Source: Sphingomonas trueperi (GTDB lineage: Bacteria > Pseudomonadota > Alphaproteobacteria > Sphingomonadales > Sphingomonadaceae). Taken from it: a stretch of DNA of 35,024 nucleotides. Below are positions 7,078 to 14,164 of this stretch, piece after piece. The stretch spans positions 1-35,024 of the forward strand of contig NZ_JAATJB010000025.1 in NCBI RefSeq assembly GCF_011927635.1, in the 5' to 3' direction. The notes under the pieces are model-generated. The model did no database searches. It was not told where the DNA came from and saw nothing but the letters and a program-made list of their open reading frames with translations. The position numbers and the translations under genes were made by a program. Every line of letters starts with the position of its first letter. Within the stretch, counting starts at the first letter, position 1.

Positions 7078-7812
7078 ATGAACTTCATACCGTGTGAAGA
7101 CTGCGCGCTTCGCCGGTTGGCGCTGTTCAAGAAGTTTACAGCGCCCGAGCTCAGCTTTGTGCGCGCCCTTAAGAATAATCAGATCGATGTTCCTGCGCGC
7201 CGCGTGATCATCGAGCCTGGGCGGTTCGCCGGAAAGCTGTACACGCTGTATGCGGGATGGGCATATCGCTACAAGCTTACACCAACCGGGCAACGACAGA
7301 TCATCGACATTCTGCTGCCGGGTAGCCTGATCGGTCTCCAACAGTTGATGCTGGGCGATTCGGAGAGCGGTGTCGAAAGCCTAACCCCCGTGACGCTGTG
7401 CGTGTTGACAGGGCGCAGTATTGACGAGCTGTTTCAGCGGCACAGCCACCTCTCCGAGGCGATGGTCTTCGCGCTCATGGAGGACCAGCGCCGCGCCGAT
7501 CGCCGCATGGCGCTTGTCGCGAAGCAGAATGGCGCTGAACGCCTAGCCTACTTCCTCCTTGAGCTTGTAGATCGCCTCGTTGCGTTGGACCTCGGGCAAG
7601 ATGCGATGTCGTATTTCCCGCTTCAGCGTCGCCATCTGGCTGACCTCCTCGGCTTATCTGAGACTCATGTCAGCCGCTCGATGCAGGAGCTTCGCCGCGG
7701 CGATCTGGCAGCGATCGCAGCGAACTCGCTCGTGATCCGCAACCGGCAGCTCATGATCAACCTTTCGGGCTATACACTGTCGACTCGGGAGCACCCTCGC
7801 CTTCTGCTCTGA
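7078..7812 (+). CDS. Second Crp/Fnr-family transcription regulator
   Basis: The 244-residue product has a cNMP-binding fold (about 20-135, with GRFAGKLYTLYAGWAYRY and DILLPGSLIGLQ), a dimerisation helix and a helix-turn-helix (RRHLADLLGLSETHVSRSMQ region, about 191-210). In the recognition helix S and R are kept, but the position of Fnr E209 is Thr when aligned on GL-x4-V-S-R, so its DNA preference probably differs from the first regulator. Two cysteines occur near the N-terminus (CEDC, residues 6-9) and one in the beta-roll (LCVLTG), short of the four used by Fnr. The family is well supported; the effector is unknown. It has its own promoter and is followed by a strong hairpin. Confidence 0.88.
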   Translation: MNFIPCEDCALRRLALFKKFTAPELSFVRALKNNQIDVPARRVIIEPGRFAGKLYTLYAGWAYRYKLTPTGQRQIIDILLPGSLIGLQQLMLGDSESGVESLTPVTLCVLTGRSIDELFQRHSHLSEAMVFALMEDQRRADRRMALVAKQNGAERLAYFLLELVDRLVALDLGQDAMSYFPLQRRHLADLLGLSETHVSRSMQELRRGDLAAIAANSLVIRNRQLMINLSGYTLSTREHPRLLL

Positions 7813-7881
7813 TCATACGTGATATGCCGTTGCCGGGAGCGGGACAGCTTCACCAGAACCGTCGCAATTGCTTGAATGGCT

Positions 7882-7910
7882 CCGCCCGTGGGCGCGCGGC
7901 CCACGGGCGG
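7882..7910. terminator. Strong GC hairpin between convergent genes
   Basis: CCGCCCGTGGGC (7882-7893) pairs perfectly with GCCCACGGGCGG (7899-7910) around a 5-nt loop. It lies between the second Crp/Fnr gene and hsp20, which converge. There is no T-tract on either strand, so it may be a bidirectional RNA-stabilising or weak terminator hairpin. Confidence 0.6.
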
Positions 7911-7916
7911 GCACCG

Positions 7917-8429
7917 TCATGCCTGACCCGAATTGACGGCTATGCGGCGGACGTTCTCGGCGGCAGACGCCGATTTCGGCACCGTGACGGTGAGAACGCC
8001 GTTCTTGAACGTGGCACTCGCCTTGTCCTGCTCGATACCCTTCGGAAGGCCGATGCGGCGCTCGAATCGCCCGTAGCTCCGCTCGGAGTAACCCCGGTCC
8101 TTGTCCTCGACCTCCGACTTCTTCTCGCCACGGAGCGTGAGGACGCCTTCCTCGACGATCACTTCCACGTCCTTTTCGTCGAGGCCGGGGAGTTCGGCCG
8201 TGACGCGGATTTCCTTGTCGGTTTCGGCAAGCTCGACGCTCGGGGCGAGGAGCCCTCGCTCGACGCCGGCGAGCGCCGGCACGCCGAAGCCACGGAAGAC
8301 ATCTTCGAACAGGCGGTTCACTTCCCTGTGCAGCGAGAGCACCGGGTCGCTCGCAGCGCCGGCAGCGCTGACCTGAGCAGGAACCTTGTTCTCCTGACGG
8401 CTCCAGGGGATCAGATCACGAATGGACAT
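7917..8429 (-). CDS. Hsp20/alpha-crystallin small heat shock protein
   Basis: The 170-residue protein is an ATP-independent cytosolic holdase. After an N-terminal arm (SLHREVNRLFEDVFRGFG, about 32-49) it has the alpha-crystallin domain (about 62-160): PSVELAETDKEIRVTAELPG, DVEVIVEEGVLTLRGEK, then YGRFERRIGLP, and the conserved A-x-x-x-N-G-V-L motif (ATFKNGVLTVTVPK). The C-terminal extension lacks an obvious I-x-I motif beyond VRRIAV. The start is supported by GAAGGAG 8-9 nt upstream. No CTGA-N6-TCAG element lies between this gene and position 8657, but the divergent histidine-kinase gene has one at 8658, some 230 bp away. How hsp20 is induced is not visible. Confidence 0.93.
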   Translation of the reverse strand: MSIRDLIPWSRQENKVPAQVSAAGAASDPVLSLHREVNRLFEDVFRGFGVPALAGVERGLLAPSVELAETDKEIRVTAELPGLDEKDVEVIVEEGVLTLRGEKKSEVEDKDRGYSERSYGRFERRIGLPKGIEQDKASATFKNGVLTVTVPKSASAAENVRRIAVNSGQA

Positions 8430-8657
8430 GGCATCTAACTCCTTCTTCGAACAGCGTCATCGCGGAGCCGCCGACATGCCTGGCACGCTGACCGAAAGCT
8501 GGGTGGCCAGTCGCCTCAGGCTGAGCGCGCCGGTGCGTGATTGCGCCGTTTCGCCAGCTAAGGCACAAAACTCTCCACGCTACTTTGGTACTTCCAGTCA
8601 TTCCGCCGAGGCGGCCGGTGGCGAGCTTCATCGGTAAGCGCTCCGGGCAGGCTAACA

Positions 8658-8671
8658 CTGATTTAGCTCAG
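8658..8671 (+). promoter_or_regulatory. Crp/Fnr-type operator, site C (CTGATTTAGCTCAG)
   Basis: The centre is 88 bp before the kinase ATG at 8753. With the site at -41.5 the start would be about 8706, and TATGCT (8695-8700) sits at the matching -10 position. This is the clearest class II arrangement in the window for a rightward gene. Confidence 0.7.
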
Positions 8672-8752
8672 CCCCCGATTGGCGCCGGTCGCGATATGCT
8701 CCGGCATGGCATGGCGACCGAAGCTTGGCATCCGGCGACCGAAGGAGTGGTC

Positions 8753-9493
8753 ATGGACATCACGACTGTGTTGAGCAGCCCGGCCGATCGGGTCGTTCGC
8801 CAACCCGACATGCTGATGCGTGGAATGGCGCACGACCTCGACAATATGCTGGCGGTGATCGCCTCAGGTCTGGTCTCGATCGAGCGCGGAGCGGATCAGC
8901 AGCAGCTGGCGCGCCTCGTAGCCGGAATGAAGCACGCGATCCGGAATGCCGCCGCCCTGGCCGACGATATCGCGGAGCTCAGCACCGATCGCGGCGTGAC
9001 GACCGAGCGGGTTTCGGTTGAAGCGCTGATCCGCGGGCTGGAGGCGCGGGCCAGCACCATTCTGGGAGACGGCGTGGACTTTCGGACAGAGATCGCGCGT
9101 GACCTCTGGCCGGTCCGCGTCCTACCCAATTATCTCCAGTTTGCGCTCTTCAATCTCCTGGCGAACGCCGCCGACGCGATGCCAAAGGGTGGCGTGCTGG
9201 TCCTGCGAGCCTTGAACACATTCCGAAGCACGGCGAGCCCTATAGGCGCAGCGGGCGACTTCGTTCGGCTTGAAATGATCGATTCCGGTGAAGGAATCGC
9301 ACCCGACGTTCTGACCCGCGTTTTCGATCCGTTCTTCACGACGAGGCAGTCGCTCAGGAGAACCGGACTCGGGTTGGGCCAGGTCCGAAGGTTCGCGACC
9401 CAATTTGGCGGTGATATCGCGGTCGAGAGCGACCAAGGCGCGGGAACCCGAGTCATCCTGCACCTGCCGCGAGCAGCGCCGGGCAGGTCCTGA
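8753..9493 (+). CDS. Orphan histidine kinase without sensor domain
   Basis: From the ATG at 8753 (GAAGGAG box 5 nt upstream) the product is 246 residues. It has a dimerisation/phosphoacceptor helix with MAHDLDNMLAVIASGL (His at about residue 25) and an ATP-binding domain: N-box NLLANAADAMPKGG (about 138-151), G1 DSGEGI, F-box FDPFFTTR, G2 RTGLGLGQV, and a final GAGTRVILHLP. There is no PAS, GAF or membrane segment before the H-box and no attached receiver, so it must receive its signal from a partner, or act as a phosphatase or adaptor. The H-box has D-L-D-N instead of the usual D-F-N-N of its class. No response regulator is adjacent. The 14-bp operator upstream ties it to the Crp/Fnr regulon. 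Confidence 0.85.
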   Translation: MDITTVLSSPADRVVRQPDMLMRGMAHDLDNMLAVIASGLVSIERGADQQQLARLVAGMKHAIRNAAALADDIAELSTDRGVTTERVSVEALIRGLEARASTILGDGVDFRTEIARDLWPVRVLPNYLQFALFNLLANAADAMPKGGVLVLRALNTFRSTASPIGAAGDFVRLEMIDSGEGIAPDVLTRVFDPFFTTRQSLRRTGLGLGQVRRFATQFGGDIAVESDQGAGTRVILHLPRAAPGRS

Positions 9494-9513
9494 ACCGATA
9501 TCACCGCCAAAGA

Positions 9514-9554
9514 ACGCGGCCGCCCTTCCCGTCTCAGCCGCGCTGCGGCCGCGT
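9514..9554. terminator. Inverted repeat between convergent genes
   Basis: ACGCGGCCGC (9514-9523) pairs perfectly with GCGGCCGCGT (9545-9554) around a 21-nt loop. It lies between the kinase gene and the epimerase-fusion gene, which converge. There is no T-tract. Confidence 0.4.
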
Positions 9555-9582
9555 GTCACGAGCCCTGCCGCGCCTGCCCTGG

Positions 9583-12042
9583 TCAGGCAATCAGGCGATT
9601 CCACGACCCGTACTGGGCTGACACCTCGCCTCTCCGGATGGCGAGACCGACCAACGCAAGGCCTAGCAGCACATTATATGCGGTGTGCAGAGCCTCCGCG
9701 CCGAAGGCGAATGGCGTAACACAGAGCGCCGCGCCAATGGGAATGAGCAGGAAGCGGACGGAGCGCGCGACCTCGGCGGCGGCTATCGAGATCACGGTCA
9801 GCGCCAGTGACCCGAGCAGGTGATCCCAATCCGCGATCGGCGGCGCTGCGCCGAACGTGACCCGCGTGAACAAGAGCGATGCCGCCAGCGCGGCCGCAAT
9901 GGCCAGGTTCCAGGGCAGGCTCACGCCACCGATCGCCACGTCCTTCACGATCGCGCGGGCCGGTCGGTCGAACTCGTCAGGCACGTCACCAGCCCCCCCC
10001 TCGTCCGTGTCCCCGAACAGGAAGACCCGAAGCACATTCTTGCCTGCCCGTGCACGGCGGCGAAGGAACTGGCCGACCGCCACCAGTTCGTCCAGCGAGT
10101 AGGGTATCTGGATCAGCATCGCCGCGGCTCCGATCAGCGCCAGCGTGCTCCAGGTGCCGATCCAGATCGGCTGGATGATGATGAAGAAGATCGAGACAAT
10201 CCCGAGCGGGGCGATCATCAGCCCGAAGAGAAGCACGAGCCACGGCATGGTCCGCCAGCGCGCGCGCGACCCGACGATCCCCGTAAGGATCTCGAGGCCG
10301 TAGGTGTAGCCGCCGAGCGCGGCATCGGAAACAGGCCATGCTTCCGAGACTTCGCTGGTGATGATCTCCTCGGTGCCGTTGCGCGGGTCTTCGACGCTTC
10401 CCTGAAAGAAGGGCTCCCAGACGTCGGACACATAGCCGAGCTGATATGCTGCGAGGTAACGGGAGACATAGAGGCCGATCAGTGCAAGGGCGATGATCGG
10501 GATGCGCTGGGTCCAGCTCGAGGGATTATACGTCCACCCCTGAGGCACCTGCGGACCGGTCACTCGCGCCAGAGGTGACGGCCCCACTTCGGGCTTTGTC
10601 CCGACCGCAAAGCCGAAGATCAACATACCCACCAGCGTGTCGGAAAGGTATGCTGTTGGATTGTCGGTCCAAAAGACAAACGGCGCTGCCATCACGACAG
10701 CGCCTATCGCGGCCGATACCCATCGCGCCCAAGGCGCGTGCCAGCTCAGCGACAGCGATGCGAAGACGATCAGCAGCACGCCGGAGACGATCTCGGTCCA
10801 GCGGAGCAGAGGCTCGACCACGCCGATCAGCGGCGGCTGAGTGAGCAACCAGGTTCCGAGCATGAGGTTCACGAAATGCGCCCAGCGCGTCTCGGAATGC
10901 TCCCTCCGGTAGCGCTCGTCGCTCGCCCGCCTGACCTCCTCAGGATGTTTGCCCAGCGCGGCGGCCTCGGCGAGATCGTGCGGCGGCCGGAGACCGTTTC
11001 TCTTGTACCAAGCCAGAGGATCGCGCTTCAGCGCCGCGATCATCTTCGGGAGCTCATCCTTGAGGCGATGATGGGGTCGCCAGCCCAGCAGTTTCTCGGC
11101 GCGGCCGATATCCAGCGCATAATGGTCGTCTGCAAGCCGGATCATGAAGGGCTTGATGAACGGCTTCTCACCCTCGTCGATTGCGTCGGGGACGACGGGC
11201 TCGAGCTTATCCTGAGCCCAGACACCGACTGCCGCCACCGGCTTTGGCACTCGCAACGTCGGCCAGTCCTCGATGCCGTGGATGAGATATCCGATCTCGT
11301 CTTGCAGCGCATCATACCCCAGCGCTTCGGGCTCGCCGATCAGGATCTCCGCATCGGGCGGCAGCGTGTCCCGGCGTTGAACGGCGAGACGGACCGCTTC
11401 GACAACATCCTCTCGATGGACCATGGACTGGCCCACTAGCGGCGAGCCCGAGTAGAAGAAGCTCTCGAATTCGCGTTCGTAGATCCGGGCTATCTGATTG
11501 GAGAGCGTGGGGACTGCAGACTCCTCGTCGTACACCCCGGCGAAGCGCAAGATCGCATATGGGATGGAACCGTGTTCTTCGCGGATTACCTCTTCGGCCA
11601 GCGCCTTCGACTTCGGATAGGCCCAACGGGGATCGATCGGCCAGCTCTCGTCGATTTGTTCGCCCGGCGCGCACGGCGCGTGCACGAGCATCGTGCTTGA
11701 ATAGACGAACTGTTCTACTTCGAAGTCCTGCAACGCTCGCAGGAGCCGGCGCGTGCCCTCTACATTGACCGACCGGTAGAGCGGATGTTCCTTGCCCGTG
11801 AAGTCGAAGTAGGCCGCCAGGTGGATCACCGACGCCACGCGTCCACCATGGCTCGCGCGGATCTGCGCCAGAGCATCGAGCACAGATTGGTCCGAAGCAA
11901 GATCGACCTTGATCACCGGGAAGGTCAGCGCCTCTGCTTTGAGATCGAGCCCGACGATCCGGTAATCCGCTGAAAGCACAGCCGCCACCGAACGTCCAAG
12001 ATTGCCCGTTGCGCCGGAGATGATGACAAGTGGCTTATCCAT
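9583..12042 (-). CDS. NAD-dependent epimerase fused to SPW-repeat and VKOR-like membrane domains
   Basis: The product is 819 residues. Residues 1 to about 330 are an extended short-chain dehydrogenase/epimerase: GATGNLG nucleotide loop (10-16), active-site SSTMLVH and the YPKSK Y-x3-K pair (about 142-146). After a helical linker with ERYRREHSETRWAHF, an SPW-repeat-like four-helix membrane segment follows (about 390-490). Next is a region resembling vitamin K epoxide reductase homologues (about 515-660: AYQLGYVSDVWEPFF, SEAWPVSDAALGG, then WSTLAL where such proteins usually have a C-x-x-C). A second SPW-like segment ends YGSWNRLIA. Only two Cys occur in the whole protein, neither in the VKOR-like part, so thiol chemistry is unlikely. 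The substrate is unknown. It begins 266 bp from operator site D. Confidence 0.8.
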   Translation of the reverse strand: MDKPLVIISGATGNLGRSVAAVLSADYRIVGLDLKAEALTFPVIKVDLASDQSVLDALAQIRASHGGRVASVIHLAAYFDFTGKEHPLYRSVNVEGTRRLLRALQDFEVEQFVYSSTMLVHAPCAPGEQIDESWPIDPRWAYPKSKALAEEVIREEHGSIPYAILRFAGVYDEESAVPTLSNQIARIYEREFESFFYSGSPLVGQSMVHREDVVEAVRLAVQRRDTLPPDAEILIGEPEALGYDALQDEIGYLIHGIEDWPTLRVPKPVAAVGVWAQDKLEPVVPDAIDEGEKPFIKPFMIRLADDHYALDIGRAEKLLGWRPHHRLKDELPKMIAALKRDPLAWYKRNGLRPPHDLAEAAALGKHPEEVRRASDERYRREHSETRWAHFVNLMLGTWLLTQPPLIGVVEPLLRWTEIVSGVLLIVFASLSLSWHAPWARWVSAAIGAVVMAAPFVFWTDNPTAYLSDTLVGMLIFGFAVGTKPEVGPSPLARVTGPQVPQGWTYNPSSWTQRIPIIALALIGLYVSRYLAAYQLGYVSDVWEPFFQGSVEDPRNGTEEIITSEVSEAWPVSDAALGGYTYGLEILTGIVGSRARWRTMPWLVLLFGLMIAPLGIVSIFFIIIQPIWIGTWSTLALIGAAAMLIQIPYSLDELVAVGQFLRRRARAGKNVLRVFLFGDTDEGGAGDVPDEFDRPARAIVKDVAIGGVSLPWNLAIAAALAASLLFTRVTFGAAPPIADWDHLLGSLALTVISIAAAEVARSVRFLLIPIGAALCVTPFAFGAEALHTAYNVLLGLALVGLAIRRGEVSAQYGSWNRLIA

Positions 12043-12370
12043 GTGTGCTCACCCCGATCTGTCTCGTGTTGGCCTCACGGCCACGCCGACCTGATCCCAA
12101 CCGCGACGCCGGCGCATGGCGCGAGCACATCTGCCGCACGAGCTGAGCTTCGGGGCGACGCAAGGCGCCGAGCCCGAGCGCCCACCTGGTCCCTTCAGCC
12201 GTCATGCACGGCGGCACGAGCTACGCCATTCGCCCCTTCGTCTGGGCATCACCTGGTTCCGGAAGGTCCGGCACGCAGCTCATACCTTAACTTTCGTCGA
12301 GCTCGTCCTGAGCTATGTCAGGGCCACGCCACCTTGCCGGTGGGAAGCTCGCTCCTTCCAGGAGGTGATT
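12043..12370. other. Intergenic region with operator
   Basis: Between the epimerase fusion and the small ORF at 12371 I find no supported gene. The only element I can define is the 14-bp operator at 12308-12321. Several frames are open because of high G+C, but they lack ribosome binding sites. Confidence 0.4.
12308..12321 (+). promoter_or_regulatory. Crp/Fnr-type operator, site D (CTGAGCTATGTCAG)
   Basis: This is the exact reverse complement of site B. It is centred 56 bp before the ATG of the 29-codon ORF at 12371. It could also act on the epimerase fusion to the left, at a longer distance of 272 bp. Confidence 0.65.
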
Positions 12371-12460
12371 ATGTGCGGGCTGATCTCAACGGGCGCGGCT
12401 GGCGTCATCCGGAAGCGGCAGCAGCGGTTCGTGTACGAGGACGCCGGCCCGCCGCCATGA
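12371..12460 (+). CDS. Possible 29-residue small protein with ideal ribosome binding site
   Basis: The ATG at 12371 follows AGGAGGTGATT, a near-complete match to the anti-Shine-Dalgarno sequence, at good spacing. The 29 codons begin MCGLISTGAAG and continue with a basic stretch (RKRQQR), ending in GPPP before TGA. I do not recognise it. The operator at 12308-12321 lies 56 bp upstream, as expected for an expressed unit. It could be a stress small protein or a leader peptide for the phospholipase D gene that starts about 230 bp downstream. The region 12461-12690 shows no further supported gene. Confidence 0.5.
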   Translation: MCGLISTGAAGVIRKRQQRFVYEDAGPPP

Positions 12461-12690
12461 GGCGGCACCGTGCGCAACGCGCCAAGTGGTCTCCCAGCCC
12501 AGCATGCCGATCGACCAGACGCCCGTGGACCGAACCGAGCCGATCGCATCCCACACGACTTTAGCCTCTCTGGACCTCGACACAGAATGGGTTGGGAGGC
12601 ACGCTCCGCCCAGGAGTCCACACCGCGGCCGCGATGCTGGGATCGGATCACTTCGCGCAACACGGCTTCTTCATCGCCAAAGGCGATGAG

Positions 12691-14112
12691 GTGAACCTGG
12701 GCGTCGCTCTCGAGTGGCTGGCCGTCGCAGCGCCTTGGGCGATCCGGATCGGCGCGCTGATCGTTGTTCCCTTCCGCCGGTCGCCGGCTGCGACGCAGAG
12801 CTGGCTGCTCCTCTTCTTCGTGGCGCCGTGGCTCGGCCTCGTCCTTTATCTGGCGATCGGCCGGCCATTCCACCCCCGGTGGCGTCGAGAACGTGTCGCG
12901 CAACTCTGGCCGATCATCGACCGGGCAGTTTCCTGCATCGACCGGGTCGCTCGGCCGGCCGAGCTGCCGCTCGTCCAAGCTTCAGCGGCTTCCCTCGTGA
13001 GCGGGATTGGCCGCATGCCGCTCTTACAAGGCAATGAGGTCGACTTCCTGACGGACTACGACGCAACGATCGGTCTCCTCGTTGAGGATATCGGGCACGC
13101 CAACGACCATGTCCACCTTCTCTTCTACATCTTCGCCACGGACGCCGCCGGCCAGAAGGTGATCGCCGCGCTGCGCCAGGCCGCGCTGCGCGGCGTCAGG
13201 TGCAGGGTGCTCGTCGATGCGATCGGATCGCGCACGTGGGCCGCCCGCATCGAGCGGGAGCTGCGGCCCGCAGGCGTCGAAGTTCACGAGATCCTGCCGA
13301 TTCGGGTGCTTGGCCGCACCACGCGCTTCGACCTGCGCAATCACCGCAAGATCGCCGTAATCGACGGACGCACCGGTTACACCGGCTCGCAGAACATCAT
13401 CGACGCCGATCATGGATGGGGCTGGCCAAATTGGGAGGTAATGGCCCGGGTTCGAGGGCCGGTTGTCGGCGAATTGCAGGCGGTCTTCGTGGCGGACTGG
13501 TTCCTCGAGACGGAGAAGGAGCTCGCCGACGGGCATCTCTACCCTCCGGCAGACGATGCCGGCAGCAGCCTCGGGCAAGTTCTGCCGAGTGGGCCCGATC
13601 TCGAGCATGGGGGCATCGACGAGCTGTTCGTTGCGCTGATTCATTCGGCTCGAGATCGTGTCCTGATCTCCACTCCCTACTTCGTCCCGAGCGAGCCCCT
13701 CCTGCAAGCGTTGCAGGTGGCGATCCTCAAGGGAGCCGAAGTCCATCTGCTCTTGTCCGGCCGCTCCGATCATCCCCTCGTTCACCTCGCGCAGCAGTCC
13801 TATTATTCCGAGCTGCTGTCGGCCGGTGCGGTGATCCACCTGTTCCAGCCGGGCTTCCTGCACGCCAAGCATATGAGCATCGATGAGGCAGTCGCCGTCG
13901 TCGGATCGAGCAACGTCGACATGCGATCATTTGCCCTGAATTCGGAGATCAGCCTCGTCCTTTACGACCGCGAGGCGACACTTACCTTGCGCCAGATCGA
14001 GCGCTCAAGGCTGGAACAATCCGTCCCACTGAGAGCAAGCGACTGGGAGCGCCGCAATCTCGCGCGCAAGTGTGCCGAGAACGTAGCGCGGCTCTTCAGC
14101 CCGTTGTTGTGA
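12691..14112 (+). CDS. cls: Cardiolipin synthase / phospholipase D family
   Basis: From GTG 12691 (AAAGG about 6 nt upstream) the product is about 473 residues, the usual size for bacterial cardiolipin synthase, which condenses two phosphatidylglycerols into cardiolipin at the inner membrane. It has two N-terminal membrane helices (about 5-22 and 29-48) followed by two PLD domains. HKD motif 1 is NHRKIAVIDG with GYTGSQNI; motif 2 is HAKHMSIDEAVAVVGSSN, with DMRSFALNSE after it, typical of Cls. The frame is open back to 12592, but the upstream codons do not look like a membrane protein start. The CTGA-N6-TCAG operator at 12308 lies about 370 bp upstream. Cardiolipin synthesis fits an envelope-stress gene set. 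Confidence 0.88.
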   Translation: MNLGVALEWLAVAAPWAIRIGALIVVPFRRSPAATQSWLLLFFVAPWLGLVLYLAIGRPFHPRWRRERVAQLWPIIDRAVSCIDRVARPAELPLVQASAASLVSGIGRMPLLQGNEVDFLTDYDATIGLLVEDIGHANDHVHLLFYIFATDAAGQKVIAALRQAALRGVRCRVLVDAIGSRTWAARIERELRPAGVEVHEILPIRVLGRTTRFDLRNHRKIAVIDGRTGYTGSQNIIDADHGWGWPNWEVMARVRGPVVGELQAVFVADWFLETEKELADGHLYPPADDAGSSLGQVLPSGPDLEHGGIDELFVALIHSARDRVLISTPYFVPSEPLLQALQVAILKGAEVHLLLSGRSDHPLVHLAQQSYYSELLSAGAVIHLFQPGFLHAKHMSIDEAVAVVGSSNVDMRSFALNSEISLVLYDREATLTLRQIERSRLEQSVPLRASDWERRNLARKCAENVARLFSPLL

Positions 14113-14164
14113 TCTGCTCGGACCAGCTGAGCCGGAGTGAGAACGAGACTTTGCTATTGATGGA

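Noticed and set aside
8430..8657. Possible ROSE-type RNA thermometer or operator ahead of hsp20
   Set aside because: No UYGCU motif near the Shine-Dalgarno and no TGA-N6-TCA element in this gap; CTCAG-G-CTGAG at about 8514-8524 is too short to claim.
12386..12583. 65-codon leftward frame opposite the 29-codon gene
   Set aside because: No ribosome binding site, and it conflicts with the well-placed rightward small gene and its operator.
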